Shown here: positions 24,119-41,115 of the stretch, piece by piece
How positions within the stretch are numbered: the stretch's first letter is position 1
Layout: the number at the start of each line of letters is the position of its first letter
From: Candidatus Contendobacter odensis Run_B_J11
GTDB taxonomy: Bacteria; Pseudomonadota; Gammaproteobacteria; Competibacterales; Competibacteraceae
Length of the DNA: 64,000 nucleotides
Direction of reading: 5' to 3'
NCBI RefSeq assembly: GCF_000531125.1
Contig: NZ_CBTK010000212.1
Coordinates: 1 to 64,000, forward strand
The notes under the pieces: model-generated
What the model was told of the DNA's origin: nothing
The model's database searches: none
Seen by the model: only the letters and a program-made list of their open reading frames with translations
Position numbers and translations under genes: made by a program

Positions 24119-24688
24119 GTGACAGATGCGGCAACAACCTCCCCGGCGGATCCACTTTCGTTGCATCCCTTCGATATTCTGTTGCAACTTGATCAGCGGG
24201 TTCGCGAGCGGGCGCCGGTGGTGGCGGTCAATGCGCAGTTATCGGAAATTCGTGGGCGGCTGGCGCTGCGCCTCGGTTCATGGAACCTGCTATTCTCGAT
24301 GGACGATGTCGCTGAAATCATCCCGGTTCCCCGTGTTACCCGGGTGCCTGGAGTCAAGCGCTGGCTGCTGGGGATTGCCAACTTGCGCGGCAAGGTGATT
24401 TCAGTATCGGACTTGCGGGATTTTTTGATCGGTCGGCCCACCGCGCAGTTGCCGGGCAGTCAGATCGTCGTGGTGCGGGTGGGCGAGTGGGATTACGGCC
24501 TGTTAGTAGATGAAGTCGTCGGCATGAGGCATTTCGGTCCGCAGCACCGGCTGCCCACGCTGGATACGGTGGACGAGAGCCTGCGTCCCTATACTGCCGA
24601 GGCATTTCTGCATGACAATCAATACTGGCTGGTCTTCAATACCAGCGCGCTGCTTGCGGATCCCCGATTCGCCAACGCGGCCAATTAG
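24119..24688 (+). CDS. pilI: CheW-like adaptor PilI
   Basis: 189 residues, CheW domain from about 50 to 180: LLFSMDDVAEIIPVPRVTRVPGVKRWLLGIANLRGKVISVSDL, then VVRVGEWDYGLLVDEVVGM. It links the PilJ receptor to the ChpA/PilL kinase in the twitching-motility chemosensory array at the cell pole. Starts at GTG 24119; GGAGG lies 12 bp before. It is the first gene of pilI-pilJ-chpA-chpC, divergent from gshB across 185 bp, where no specific operator could be seen. Confidence 0.88.
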   Translation: MTDAATTSPADPLSLHPFDILLQLDQRVRERAPVVAVNAQLSEIRGRLALRLGSWNLLFSMDDVAEIIPVPRVTRVPGVKRWLLGIANLRGKVISVSDLRDFLIGRPTAQLPGSQIVVVRVGEWDYGLLVDEVVGMRHFGPQHRLPTLDTVDESLRPYTAEAFLHDNQYWLVFNTSALLADPRFANAAN

Positions 24689-24756
24689 ATGTTCGAGAAC
24701 TTCCCCGTCGTGTGTCGGGCGGGGCCGGTCGGGATTAGATTCAACGAGAAATAACA

Positions 24757-26823
24757 ATGCGTGATTCGCGAGATTATTCGGCGTTGAGGGGTTTTTCAGT
24801 TACTTACTTGACGTTGTTGGGTACGTTGGTACTGTTTATCGTGCTGATGGGCGTTATTTTTGTGGTGCTGGCTCGGCAGAATCAGCAGAACGAGGTGTAC
24901 TTCAAAAATGCCAGTGAGCAGCGCTTATTGTCGCGCGCTATTGTCACTGAGGCGCTTGAAGCTGCCCGCGGCAAGGAGACGGCGTTCACCAAGATCAAGG
25001 ACAGCCGCGACCGCTTTGAACAGGCGTTGAACGACGAGAAGAACGGCAATGCCAGCCTGGGATTACCACCTTCACCCGAAGCGATACAACCGTATCTGGC
25101 TGCATTGGAAAGTCGCTGGAAGCCGATCCGAACTGAAATTGACACTATTCTGGCTGGGCGAGATCCGGTGGTATCGGTCAGCAATTTTGTACCCCTGTTG
25201 GAAAGCTCGTTAACCCGGATGATCGCCCTGTCCGACGACATCGCCAAAAGTCTGGCCAACAACCGGGTCGATCCACGCCAGGTTTACCTGGCGACCAACC
25301 AGCTACTGCTCGGCCAGCGGATCGAGAGCGACCTGAAGCTGATGTTGACGGAAGGCGGTCTGAGCGCTGCGGCGGCCGCCGACCGGTTCAGCCGCAATGT
25401 CAGCCTGTTCGGACGGGTACTCAAGGGGATGCGGGAAGGCGATGCGCGACTGGGCATCGATCGCGTCAACATCGCCGACAGCGCCGGCAAACTGAGCGAC
25501 CTCGCCGAACTGTTCAAATCACTTGAGGCCGAAACCGCACGTATCGTTGAGAAATCGCCGGAACTGGTCAAAGTCCAGAACGCCGCCCGGAGCATTGCTG
25601 ACAAAGGCGATACCCTGCTGGAGGCCACTACCAAGCTGCTTGAGCAATATACTGAAGGCAGTCGCGACTTGCGGGTGTTCGGTATCCCGCTCAACTATCA
25701 GATCGCGTACCTGCTAGGCTTTATTGCCCTGGTGTTGTTGCTGGTGCTGTTCTACGTTCAGAACCGCGAAAGCCGGCAGCGGCTGATTGATAGCGAGAAC
25801 CGCAAGCAGGAAACCGAAGAGCAGAATCGCCGCAATCAGGACGCCATTCTGCGACTGCTCGACGAACTGGGTAACCTGGCCGAGGGAGACCTGACCGTTC
25901 AGGCCAGCGTGACCGAAGATATCACCGGTGCTATTGCCGATTCGGTCAACTATGCCATCGAGGCGCTGCGTGATCTGGTGTCCACCATCAACAACACTTC
26001 GGGACTGGTCGCAGCCGCAGTGCAGGAAACCAGCGCTATCGCTGACCGGCTGGCCAAGTCCAGCGAAATCCAGGCTCGACAAATTGAGAATGTCAGTGCC
26101 ACCGTGATGCAGATGGCGCAGTCCATGGACGAAGTGTCAACCAAGACTGCCGCTTCCGCCGAAGTGGCTGAGAAATCGGTGGGCATCGCTCATGAGGGCG
26201 GGGATCGGGTGCGGCACACGATCCACGGAATGAATGTAATCCGTGAGCATATTCAGGACACCTCCAAGCGGATCAAGCGGCTGGGTGAATCCTCACAGGA
26301 AATCGGCGATATCGTAGCGCTGATTAATGATATTGCCGACCAGACCAACATCCTGGCGCTGAATGCGGCGATTCAGGCTTCAGCAGCGGGCGACGCCGGG
26401 CGTGGCTTTGCGGTCGTGGCCGACGAAGTGCAGCGACTGGCAGAGCGGTCCAGCAACGCCACCAAGCGCATCGAGACTCTGGTCAAAACGATTCAGGCCG
26501 ATACCAACGAAGCGGTCATCTCGATGGAGAAGAGTACCGCTGAAGTGGTGGGCGGCGCGGGATTGGCAGAAAAAGCAGGCGAGGCGTTGGATGAAATCGA
26601 GAAAGTATCAGCCAAGCTGGCTGAATTGATCGACGAAATTTCCAAGTCCGCCGGGCAAGTGTCGGAAATGGCCTCGCGGGTTTCGACCGCGATGATTTCC
26701 ATCAACGAAATCACTGGTCAGACCGCCGAGAGCAGCGTAGCGACCGCATCGGCCATCGGTACGCTGAATCAACTGGCGCAGGAATTGCGTCAATCGGTAG
26801 CCGGTTTCCGCCTGCCCGATTGA
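24757..26823 (+). CDS. pilJ: Methyl-accepting receptor PilJ
   Basis: 688 residues. Helix 1 at about 17-40, a helical periplasmic domain, helix 2 at about 311-332, HAMP-like linker, then the cytoplasmic coiled-coil signalling domain. The hairpin tip reads [39 protein letters not shown], in which the ASAAGDAG variant is characteristic of PilJ rather than ordinary MCPs. It senses type IV pilus/surface state in the Chp system. No CheR/CheB-type methylation genes (pilK, chpB) lie next to it, so adaptation by methylation is not evident locally. Confidence 0.92.
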   Translation: MRDSRDYSALRGFSVTYLTLLGTLVLFIVLMGVIFVVLARQNQQNEVYFKNASEQRLLSRAIVTEALEAARGKETAFTKIKDSRDRFEQALNDEKNGNASLGLPPSPEAIQPYLAALESRWKPIRTEIDTILAGRDPVVSVSNFVPLLESSLTRMIALSDDIAKSLANNRVDPRQVYLATNQLLLGQRIESDLKLMLTEGGLSAAAAADRFSRNVSLFGRVLKGMREGDARLGIDRVNIADSAGKLSDLAELFKSLEAETARIVEKSPELVKVQNAARSIADKGDTLLEATTKLLEQYTEGSRDLRVFGIPLNYQIAYLLGFIALVLLLVLFYVQNRESRQRLIDSENRKQETEEQNRRNQDAILRLLDELGNLAEGDLTVQASVTEDITGAIADSVNYAIEALRDLVSTINNTSGLVAAAVQETSAIADRLAKSSEIQARQIENVSATVMQMAQSMDEVSTKTAASAEVAEKSVGIAHEGGDRVRHTIHGMNVIREHIQDTSKRIKRLGESSQEIGDIVALINDIADQTNILALNAAIQASAAGDAGRGFAVVADEVQRLAERSSNATKRIETLVKTIQADTNEAVISMEKSTAEVVGGAGLAEKAGEALDEIEKVSAKLAELIDEISKSAGQVSEMASRVSTAMISINEITGQTAESSVATASAIGTLNQLAQELRQSVAGFRLPD

Positions 26824-26924
26824 ACTCATGGGGGTGGGATGCGAACGTGCGCTGTGTCCCGGTATAAGCTCGTTTCTGAACGGCAACCGCCCGATGGGCC
26901 GGTTTTCCGTGCGGAGGTGGTAGC

Positions 26925-31706
<4,782 letters not shown>

Positions 31707-31798
31707 ACAGGTGCGCGGTGGGCAGCGAGCGGGTAGGGCATACCGCTCACTGTCCACTGCCCGTCGCTCATCGTTCACACCGTTTTCATGGACATGTT

Positions 31799-32272
31799 AT
31801 GGAAGCCTCTTTGAGTTTGCGTTGCTTGCTGATCACGGTACAGGGCGGGCAGATCATCCTGCCCAACAGTCTGGTCGCCGAAGTGCTGCCCTTCGCTCCG
31901 CCCCTGCAAATCGAAATGGCACCGCATTGGGTGACGGGCGCCATGCTGTGGCGGAACCTGACCACGCCGTTAGTCAGCTTGGGGCGGCTGATCTTTCGGG
32001 TGAAGGCGGAAGCGGATCTCAATTCCCGCATCATCATTGTCAACACCTTGGGGGCGGATTCCAAGCTGCCGTACTTTGGCATTCTGGGCACTTCGGCCCC
32101 TCGCCCACTGAACCTGCGGCATCAGGATATCCAGATGGATCAGGATGTTGCGGCGTCCGAATCGCATCGCCCAGGGGTTCTCGGTTGGGCGCTCTACCAG
32201 GATCAGTCGGTCATCATTCCGGATATGGAAGCCATCGAGGCCGTGTTGCAACCTCTGTTGCGCCGATCCTAG
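31799..32272 (+). CDS. chpC: CheW-like protein ChpC
   Basis: 157 residues, single CheW-type domain: LLITVQGGQIILPNSLVAEVLPF, VTGAMLWRNLTTPLVSLGRLI, IIIVNTL, ALYQDQSVIIPDMEAIEAVL. It is the second adaptor of the Chp system, linking additional receptors to ChpA. The ATG at 31799 begins the conserved part; the frame continues upstream without coding character. Follows chpA by 92 bp and precedes smc by 28 bp, an association also seen in other Gammaproteobacteria. Confidence 0.85.
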   Translation: MEASLSLRCLLITVQGGQIILPNSLVAEVLPFAPPLQIEMAPHWVTGAMLWRNLTTPLVSLGRLIFRVKAEADLNSRIIIVNTLGADSKLPYFGILGTSAPRPLNLRHQDIQMDQDVAASESHRPGVLGWALYQDQSVIIPDMEAIEAVLQPLLRRS

Positions 32273-32300
32273 TCCCGCGCGATTTGCAGTCGGTCTCTTC

Positions 32301-35300
32301 ATGCGATTGAGTACAGTCAAGCTGGCGGGATTCAAGTCGTTTGTAGATCCCACCGTGCTGCATCTGCCCAGCAATCTGATCGGCATCGTTGGCCCTAACG
32401 GTTGCGGCAAATCCAACATCATTGACGCCGTGCGCTGGGTGATGGGGGAAAGCTCGGCCCGCAGCCTGCGCGGCGAGACGATGAGCGATGTGATCTTCAA
32501 TGGTTCAGCCAGCCGCAAGCCCGTCGGGCAGGCCGTCATTGAATTGGTGTTCGACAACAGTCAAGGTCGGCTGGGCGGACTCTGGGCCAGTTACGGCGAG
32601 ATTGCTATCAAACGGTCGGTCAGCCGCGACGGTCAATCCAGCTACTTCCTCAATGGTACTCGCTGTCGCCGCCGCGACATCGCCGACATCTTCCTGGGCA
32701 CCGGACTGGGGCCACGCAGCTACGCCATCATCGAGCAGGGCATGATCTCGCGGGTGATCGAATCCCGCCCGGAAGACCTGCGGGTTTTTCTGGAGGAGGC
32801 AGCGGGCATTTCCAAGTACAAGGAGCGACGCCGCGAGACTGAAACCCGCATCCGTCATACCCGCGAAAATCTCGACCGTTTGAACGACGTGCGCGAGGAA
32901 CTGGGTCGGCAACTCCAGCACCTCCAACGGCAAGCCCGCGCCGCCGAGCAGTATCGCGACTGGCGCGCCGAGGAGCGCCAGTTGCGGGTGGAGCTGCTCA
33001 GCCTGCGCTGGCGAAATCTGCAAGCCGATGTGGACCATCGTGACCGTGATCTGCGCCAACGGGAAACCGTGTTGGAAGCAGTAGTAGCTGAGCAACGGCG
33101 ACTGGAAGCAGAACTGGAAGCGGGACGAATGCGGCGGACGGATTTGAACGATGCGTTCAACGCGGCTCAGGGTCGCTATTACCAGGCCGGCGCGGAAATC
33201 AACCGACTCGAACAACATCTGCACCACCAACGCGAATTGCGTCAGCGACGGGAAGAAGATTGGGATCAAGTCGAAACCGCCTTAGCCCAGATCGAAGCGC
33301 AACAGACGCAGGATCGGATACAGGAAGAGGAATGGGCCACCCTGCTGATCGCCGCCGAGCCGGCATGGGCGCAGGCGCTGACGGTCGAGGCGGATGCCGG
33401 CGCCGCACTGACCGCTGCTGAGAATACCCTGCGTGAGGGGCAAGCGGCTTGGGAAGGGTTTAACCGGCAGCAGGGCGACGCTCAGCGGCAGGCCGAGGTG
33501 GAGCGCACCCGGATCGAACATCTGGATCGGCAAGTGTTGCAGGGCGGACGGCGCCTGGAGCGGTTGCAGCTCGAAGTACGGCAACTGGCGGATACCGAAT
33601 TGGACCACGAAGTCGTCGAGCTGGTTGCAACTGAACAGGCCACGGCTGAGCGCTTGCAGCAGGATCAGGATGCCTTGGCGCGGATTGAAGCTGAGCAGTT
33701 TGCGGCAGGAGAAACCCAGCGGCGAACCCGCTTGACCGCGCAAGCTCTGCGCGAGCGGTTGCAGGCCGGACGCGGGCGACTGGCAGCGCTGCACACTTTG
33801 CAAGAAGCGGCGCTAGGCCGAAGCGAGGGCGGTTTGGGTAGCTGGCTGCGGGATCAGGGTCTGACCGAAGCGCCGCGATTAGCGGAATGCCTGGAGGTGG
33901 ATTCAGGCTGGGAAGCCGCTGTAGAGACGGTGTTGGCGGGCTATCTGGATGCCGTTTGCGTACCGAATCTCGACAGCCCAGCGCAAGCCGCGACTGCCCT
34001 CGCGCAAGGTCATCTGACCCTGTTTGAGACTTCGGCTGTACCTTCGGCTGTACCGGCAGTAGCCGCATCGGTGACAACGGAACTGGCGGATCGCATCCAT
34101 GCGCCGTGGCCACTGACTGAATTGCTGGTGGGCGTGCAGACCGCCGACACCATTACCGAAGCGCTGGTACACCGTTCTAAGTTGCGAGCGGGCGAAACGG
34201 TGGTGACGCCACAGGGGGTGTGGTTTGGACGCCACTGGCTGCGGCTGGCGCACGGCGGCGGTGATGACGGGATGCTGGGGCGTGAACGGGAAATCCGCCA
34301 GTTGGAAGCAACATTGCACGAGGATACGGCCACCCTGGAACAGCAGGATGCGCAACTGGAAGATATTCGCGCCCGCTTGCACGACCTTGAGCAGCAACGT
34401 CGCGAGATTCAGCAGGCGGTCAATCAGGGGCATCGCGATCATGCCGCCGCGCAAGGACGCTTGAATGCAGCGCAGACTCGCCGGGAACAAGCCCACGCTC
34501 GCCATGCGGCTCTGACCGAGGAACTGACCGAGTTAGCCTATCAAGGCGAACAGGATCAGGAACAGGTGGAACAGGCGCGCTCGCGGCTGGAAGAGGCGCT
34601 GCTGCGGTTGGAGAGCCTGCAAGCGGAACGGACGGAACTGAACGCGGCGCGGGAACAGGCGCAAGTTAACCTCCGGGCCTGCCGCGTTCGGGCCGATGCG
34701 GCGCGACAGGATCGGGCGCAACAGGCAGCGGCGCTTGAATCACTGCGGGTGCGGGTGGCGGCGACCGAACAGGCGTTGGCGCGATTGCACACGCAATGGC
34801 AACAATTGCAGACGCGGCAGGAGCGGTTGGCTATGGAACGCACGACGGATTCCGAAGCTGCGCTGACCACGGTCGAAGACGAACTGGCAGACGGACTGGA
34901 GCGGCGGCTGGCGCTCGAAGCGGAGTTGCAGGTGGCCCGCCAGGCGCTTGAAACTCAGGATGCTGAGTTGAAGGCGGGTGAGCAGGCCCGCAGTCGCTGC
35001 GAACGGCAGGCGGAAACCCAGCGCCGCGATATTGAAGAACAACGGTTGGTTTTAGGCGAGGCGCGGATTCGTCAGCAGAATTTGCGCGAACAGTTGAGCG
35101 AACTCGCCAGCGATCCGGAAACGGTATTGCCGACCTTGCCGGCGGTGGCGGTTGAAAATGACTGGCTGGCGCGGTTGGAACAGGTAGAGCGACGGATTCA
35201 GCGGTTGGGCGCGATCAATCTGGCGGCAATTGAGGAATTTGCCCAGTTGTCGGAGCGCAAACAGTATCTCGATGCGCAAAATGCTGATCTGCTGGAGGCG

Positions 35301-35822
35301 CTGACCACCCTGGAAAATGCCATTCGGAAAATTGACCGCGAGACCCGTGCTCGTTTCCGTGAGACCTTCGAGCAGGTGAATGTCGGTTTGCAAGCACTGT
35401 TTCCACGCCTGTTCGGGGGCGGTGAGGCGCATCTGGAACTGACCGGCGAGGATGTACTCGATGCCGGAGTGGCGATCATGGCCAAACCTCCCGGCAAGCG
35501 GATCGGTTCGATCAGCCTGATGTCCGGCGGCGAGAAGGCGTTAACGGCAGTTGCGCTGGTGTTCGCCATTTTCCAACTTAATCCGGCGCCGTTCTGTCTG
35601 CTGGACGAGGTAGACGCGCCGCTGGATGAAGCCAATGTGGGTCGCTTTGGGGCGCTGGTTCAGGATATGTCAGCGCGAGTGCAGTTCATCTTTATCACCC
35701 ACAATAAGTCCACCATGGCTATCGCCCAGCATCTGGCCGGCGTGACCATGCAGGAACCGGGGGTATCACGGCTGGTGGCGGTGGATGTCGAGGAGGCTGT
35801 GCGGCTGGCCATGGTCAGCTAG
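32301..35822 (+). CDS. smc: Chromosome condensin subunit SMC
   Basis: 1173 residues, full length. Head N-half with Walker A GPNGCGKSN (31-39) and ESSARSLRGETMSDVIFNGS; two long coiled coils (170-500 and 660-1000); a hinge at about 515-640 (LGSWLRDQGLTEAPRLAECLEV...); head C-half with signature LMSGGEKALTAVALVFAIF and Walker B PFCLLDEVDAPLDE. It organises and segregates the chromosome with ScpA and ScpB, whose genes lie 9.5 kb downstream in this window. The ATG at 32301 starts the conserved MRLSTVKLAGFKSFVDPT. Followed by a good terminator. Confidence 0.97.
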   Translation: MRLSTVKLAGFKSFVDPTVLHLPSNLIGIVGPNGCGKSNIIDAVRWVMGESSARSLRGETMSDVIFNGSASRKPVGQAVIELVFDNSQGRLGGLWASYGEIAIKRSVSRDGQSSYFLNGTRCRRRDIADIFLGTGLGPRSYAIIEQGMISRVIESRPEDLRVFLEEAAGISKYKERRRETETRIRHTRENLDRLNDVREELGRQLQHLQRQARAAEQYRDWRAEERQLRVELLSLRWRNLQADVDHRDRDLRQRETVLEAVVAEQRRLEAELEAGRMRRTDLNDAFNAAQGRYYQAGAEINRLEQHLHHQRELRQRREEDWDQVETALAQIEAQQTQDRIQEEEWATLLIAAEPAWAQALTVEADAGAALTAAENTLREGQAAWEGFNRQQGDAQRQAEVERTRIEHLDRQVLQGGRRLERLQLEVRQLADTELDHEVVELVATEQATAERLQQDQDALARIEAEQFAAGETQRRTRLTAQALRERLQAGRGRLAALHTLQEAALGRSEGGLGSWLRDQGLTEAPRLAECLEVDSGWEAAVETVLAGYLDAVCVPNLDSPAQAATALAQGHLTLFETSAVPSAVPAVAASVTTELADRIHAPWPLTELLVGVQTADTITEALVHRSKLRAGETVVTPQGVWFGRHWLRLAHGGGDDGMLGREREIRQLEATLHEDTATLEQQDAQLEDIRARLHDLEQQRREIQQAVNQGHRDHAAAQGRLNAAQTRREQAHARHAALTEELTELAYQGEQDQEQVEQARSRLEEALLRLESLQAERTELNAAREQAQVNLRACRVRADAARQDRAQQAAALESLRVRVAATEQALARLHTQWQQLQTRQERLAMERTTDSEAALTTVEDELADGLERRLALEAELQVARQALETQDAELKAGEQARSRCERQAETQRRDIEEQRLVLGEARIRQQNLREQLSELASDPETVLPTLPAVAVENDWLARLEQVERRIQRLGAINLAAIEEFAQLSERKQYLDAQNADLLEALTTLENAIRKIDRETRARFRETFEQVNVGLQALFPRLFGGGEAHLELTGEDVLDAGVAIMAKPPGKRIGSISLMSGGEKALTAVALVFAIFQLNPAPFCLLDEVDAPLDEANVGRFGALVQDMSARVQFIFITHNKSTMAIAQHLAGVTMQEPGVSRLVAVDVEEAVRLAMVS

Positions 35823-35866
35823 ATTTGTGCAAGCGCTGCGATTTCAGTATAAACGACGGTGTGTAT

Positions 35867-35902
35867 AGCCCCCAGTCCTGACCGATATGGGGGCTTGGTT
35901 TT
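35867..35902 (+). terminator. Rho-independent terminator after smc
   Basis: AGCCCCCA (35867-35874) pairs perfectly with TGGGGGCT (35888-35895), 13-base loop, followed by TGGTTTT. It separates chpC-smc from zipA-ligA. Confidence 0.75.
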
Positions 35903-35957
35903 ATAACGGTATTGCGATGCAACATTTTTTGAGCGTGTGGCCTGGGGCTTTCGATTT

Positions 35958-36785
35958 ATGGAAATGGACAGAACACAGTTGCAGTGGCTGCTGATCGGCA
36001 TCGGTGCCGTGGTCGTAGTCTTAATTTTTCTTTGGGGTATCCGATCCAGCATCAAGGAAGGACTCCGTAACCGTCGCCGGCGGCCAGAGCGGGAGCCGGT
36101 ATTGGGCGAGACCCAAGCGCCGTTTGCAGGTGATAATGATGGGCCGGTACAGCATGATTTTGGCGATTTAGGCTACCTCACGCCCGATCATCATCTCGCT
36201 GACAAGGCGTTGGTGGATGTGGAAATTCGGACCATCCATCGTGAGGTCGAGACCCAATCGGTATTTACCGCCGCAGACCCTGAGGTTGAATCGGATTCGT
36301 GGTTATCGCCGGATCTGGATCCGGAAACAGCGCCACAAATGACGGTGGTTCTCACGGTGATGGCGGCCCCACATCGCCCTTTTCGAGGGCCGCGCATCCA
36401 GGCGGTTGCCGAGGAACTACAGTTCCGGTTAGGCGCAGGTGGCCTGTTCGAGCGCTTCCCCGATGGTAAGGCCGACGCCGATACGCCAGTATTCAGTCTG
36501 GCGCATCTGCGTGAACCGGGTTCGTTCGACTTGCAAACGCTGCCCGAACTCAGAACGCCGGGCTTGTTGCTGTTCATGCACCTGCCTGGCCCGCTGGAAG
36601 GAACCCAGGCGCTGAATCTGTTGGTATTCGCCGCCGACCAGTGGGCGCAAAAATTGGGTGGCGTGATTTGCGATGGACGCCGCAACCGGATGAACAATCA
36701 GGCGTTAATGCATCTGCGCGCCGAGGTCAGCGATCTGGAACGGCGGCTGCGGGCTTGGGCGCAATCACATGGATGGCAGGAGTAG
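35958..36785 (+). CDS. zipA: Cell division protein ZipA
   Basis: 275 residues: N-terminal membrane anchor (about 11-28, WLLIGIGAVVVVLIFLWGI) with almost no periplasmic residues, a basic then acidic linker, and the C-terminal FtsZ-binding domain from about 130 (MTVVLTVMAAPHRPFRGPRIQAVAEELQFRLGAGGLFERF...). It tethers FtsZ to the membrane at mid-cell. Two starts, ATG 35958 and 35964, are equally possible. It lies between smc and ligA, the standard gammaproteobacterial order, and its stop is 3 bp from ligA. Confidence 0.9.
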   Translation: MEMDRTQLQWLLIGIGAVVVVLIFLWGIRSSIKEGLRNRRRRPEREPVLGETQAPFAGDNDGPVQHDFGDLGYLTPDHHLADKALVDVEIRTIHREVETQSVFTAADPEVESDSWLSPDLDPETAPQMTVVLTVMAAPHRPFRGPRIQAVAEELQFRLGAGGLFERFPDGKADADTPVFSLAHLREPGSFDLQTLPELRTPGLLLFMHLPGPLEGTQALNLLVFAADQWAQKLGGVICDGRRNRMNNQALMHLRAEVSDLERRLRAWAQSHGWQE

Positions 36786-38825
<2,040 letters not shown>

Positions 38826-38830
38826 ACGAT

Positions 38831-38861
38831 CCGTTCTCCGCACCTTGCGCACGGAAAACGG
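38831..38861. terminator. Hairpin between convergent ligA and parvulin genes
   Basis: CCGTTCTCCG (38831-38840) pairs with CGGAAAACGG (38852-38861), one mismatch, 11-base loop, in the 48-bp gap between converging genes. A bidirectional terminator is likely, though no long T-run follows. Confidence 0.45.
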
Positions 38862-38873
38862 ACCGGCTATCAA

Positions 38874-39830
38874 TTATTTCTTTTCTTCCTTCTTGCTGTC
38901 CTTAGCGGCTTCTGGAGCCGGCTTGACTACGCTGACCTGGATTTCCTTGACCTCGATCTTGGCGCCTGATTTCAGCTTTTCCAGATAGTCGTTCACCATC
39001 TTGCTTTGCAACATCTGCGCGATCTGCGGCTTCAGCTCATCCAGGGATGGTGGCGTAGCCTCGCGGGTATCTTCCAGCAGGATGACGTGCCAGCCGAACG
39101 GGGTTTGCACCGGCTGTTCGCTGTACTTGCCCTTTTCCAGTTTGGCGACTGCTTGCGCGAACGGCGGCACCATCATGCTCGGCGCAAACCAGCCCAAATC
39201 GCCACCGTTGGCCGCAGAACTATCGCTGGACTTGGTTTTAGCCAATTCAGCGAATGCGCCGCCCTTCTTCAGTTCGGCGATCACTTCCTTCGCTTTATCC
39301 TCGGAGTCCACCAAAATATGGCTGGCCTTGTACTCCTTGCCCTTCATCGCCGCGACAGCGGTATCGTATTCTTTCTTAATCGCCTCTTCGCTGGGCGCAT
39401 TGGCGCTCAGCATCTTGCGCACCACGGTGCTGGCCAGAAGATTGCGCTGAACCATCTCCATTTGCTGTTTGATCTGCGGATCGTCGGACAGCTTCTGCTT
39501 GTTGGCCTCCTGCACCAGCAGCTCTTCCAGAACCAACTGGTCAACCAGAGACTTGCTGGCTTCCGCTGAATCCACCTTGGTTTTGCCACGCAGTTGCTGG
39601 GCGTATTGGTCGAACGCCGCCTTTGAAATCGGGGTGCCATTGACCGTTGCAACCGGGTCAGGGATGGTGAATGCCGCCGGCGGCGCGACGGGGGCTGGAG
39701 CGGTAGCAGTGGGCGCGGCGGCTGGCGTCACTTCGGTTTTTTTGTCTTCAGCGGCCATTGCCATGCTCGACAAAATGAGGGTCGAGGACAGCGCCAGCAA
39801 CGGGAAGGTCAATTTATTCAACTTTTTCAT
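38874..39830 (-). CDS. Periplasmic parvulin-type peptidyl-prolyl isomerase
   Basis: 318 residues: signal peptide (about 1-26, ending SSMAMA), an Ala/Pro linker, an N-terminal chaperone-like helical part (PVATVNGTPISKAAFDQYAQQL..., about 58-150), then one parvulin domain (about 167-262: ASHILVDSEDKAKEVIAELKKGGAFAELAKTKSSD..NGGDLGWF, FGWHVILLED), and a Lys-rich tail. Similar to PrsA/SurA/PpiD-type foldases acting on exported proteins in the periplasm. First of a possible minus-strand series ending the yciB-yciI-bolA group. Specific clients unknown. Confidence 0.88.
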   Translation of the reverse strand: MKKLNKLTFPLLALSSTLILSSMAMAAEDKKTEVTPAAAPTATAPAPVAPPAAFTIPDPVATVNGTPISKAAFDQYAQQLRGKTKVDSAEASKSLVDQLVLEELLVQEANKQKLSDDPQIKQQMEMVQRNLLASTVVRKMLSANAPSEEAIKKEYDTAVAAMKGKEYKASHILVDSEDKAKEVIAELKKGGAFAELAKTKSSDSSAANGGDLGWFAPSMMVPPFAQAVAKLEKGKYSEQPVQTPFGWHVILLEDTREATPPSLDELKPQIAQMLQSKMVNDYLEKLKSGAKIEVKEIQVSVVKPAPEAAKDSKKEEKK

Positions 39831-39851
39831 GCAGGATTTCCAGAGGTTAGG

Positions 39852-40139
39852 CTAGGTTTCGAGGGTTAAGGCACTTGCTGCTTCCGGGGTTCGCGCCTGA
39901 ATGCTGAGGGCGTGAATTTCCCGGTGCATGAGGTCCGCCACCGCTGCATTCACCAACCGGTGGCGCTGAATCAAGGTTTTTCCGATGAACGCGGTGGACA
40001 CAATATGGACGGTGAAATGACCACCCTCACGCGCCCCGGCGTGGCCGGCATGGCTGGCGCTGTCGTCTACGACCTCTAACTGTTCGGGCGCCAGCGCGGC
40101 GCGCAGCCGTTGCTCGATTAAGACGACTCGGTCAGTCAT
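39852..40139 (-). CDS. bolA: BolA family protein
   Basis: 95 residues. Conserved BolA core: [51 protein letters not shown] with the His pair that can ligate a shared Fe-S cluster with monothiol glutaredoxin. It acts in iron-sulfur handling and stress morphology. The ATG at 40139 overlaps the yciI stop (ATGA), so the two are translationally coupled; the longer open frame upstream is not used. Confidence 0.93.
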   Translation of the reverse strand: MTDRVVLIEQRLRAALAPEQLEVVDDSASHAGHAGAREGGHFTVHIVSTAFIGKTLIQRHRLVNAAVADLMHREIHALSIQARTPEAASALTLET

Positions 40140-40438
40140 GCCGGCAACACCTTGCGGAAAGGATAGACTTCGACCGCCGTAAACACGCCAGCGGCGACAT
40201 AAGGATCCGCATTCGCCCATGTCGTGGCCTCTTCCAGCGAGGGGAATTCAACCACCATCAAACTGCCCTGAAAACCCGCCGGACCGGGATCGGCGCTGTC
40301 AATCGCGGGTAACGGCCCCGCCAGAATCAGCCGGCCTTCAGCCAGCAACGCATTCAAGCGTTCCAGATGGGCGGGGCGGACCGCCAAGCGCTGGTTCAGA
40401 CTGTTCGGCGCATCGCGGCCGAGAATGGCGTACAGCAT
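40136..40438 (-). CDS. yciI: YciI family protein
   Basis: 100 residues, full YciI fold (dimeric alpha-beta barrel like muconolactone isomerase): [13 protein letters not shown], conserved [11 protein letters not shown] with the catalytic-type His, [40 protein letters not shown]. The enzymatic activity of the family is not established. It lies between yciB (3 bp apart) and bolA, the standard order. Confidence 0.92.
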   Translation of the reverse strand: MLYAILGRDAPNSLNQRLAVRPAHLERLNALLAEGRLILAGPLPAIDSADPGPAGFQGSLMVVEFPSLEEATTWANADPYVAAGVFTAVEVYPFRKVLPA

Positions 40439-40441
40439 TAA

Positions 40442-40993
40442 TCAGGACTCCTTCGATGGAGAATCATCGCTTTTGATATGGCGGCTCATGTAGGCCGCCT
40501 GCGCCAGCACGAACACCAGGGTCAGGCCGAGCATTCCGAACAGCTTGAAATTGACCCAAGTGTTTTCGTCAAAGTTGAACGCGACATAAAGATTAGCCAG
40601 ACCCATGGTGAGAAAGAAGGCGGCCCAAGCAAGTGTCAGCTTGACCCAGATCGGGGCGGGAAGTTCCAGTTGTCCACCCATCATCCGCTCCAGCAAGGTT
40701 TTCTGGCCGATGAAGAGGCTACCCAGAAATACCACCGCAAACAACCCGTTCACCACTGTCGGTTTCCATTTGACGAAGATGGGATCGTGCAAAATCAGGG
40801 TCGCGCCGCCTAATACAAGCACCAACCCAGCGGTAAACAGCGGTATCTTCTCGACCCGATGCTGACGCAGCCAGATCCAACCGACTTGAGCCAAGGTTAC
40901 CCCGATCAATACACCGGTGGCGACATAAATGTCTGCCAGTTTATAGGCGATGAAAAACAGTAGAATGGGCAGGAAATCGAACAGCAGTTTCAT
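40442..40993 (-). CDS. yciB: Inner-membrane septation protein YciB (IspZ)
   Basis: 183 residues with about five membrane helices: MKLLFDFLPILLFFIAYKLADIYVATGVLI at the start, FVKWKPTVVNGLFAVVFLGS, MGLANLYVAFNFDENTWVNFKLFGMLGLTLVFVLAQAAYM near the end. Homologues influence envelope/septum synthesis and intracellular septation. The ATG at 40993 starts the conserved region; the frame extends 55 codons upstream but into the divergent promoter region. Confidence 0.94.
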   Translation of the reverse strand: MKLLFDFLPILLFFIAYKLADIYVATGVLIGVTLAQVGWIWLRQHRVEKIPLFTAGLVLVLGGATLILHDPIFVKWKPTVVNGLFAVVFLGSLFIGQKTLLERMMGGQLELPAPIWVKLTLAWAAFFLTMGLANLYVAFNFDENTWVNFKLFGMLGLTLVFVLAQAAYMSRHIKSDDSPSKES

Positions 40994-41115
40994 ATTGGAA
41001 GGGCGTGGCAGACGGGCAAAAGAAAGGCGGCCCCACGGTCGCCGTCTTGACCGGACAGCGTTGGGCTGGCAACGTGCTGACCCGACATTATCCGTAGCGT
41101 CGAGAATATAAGGCC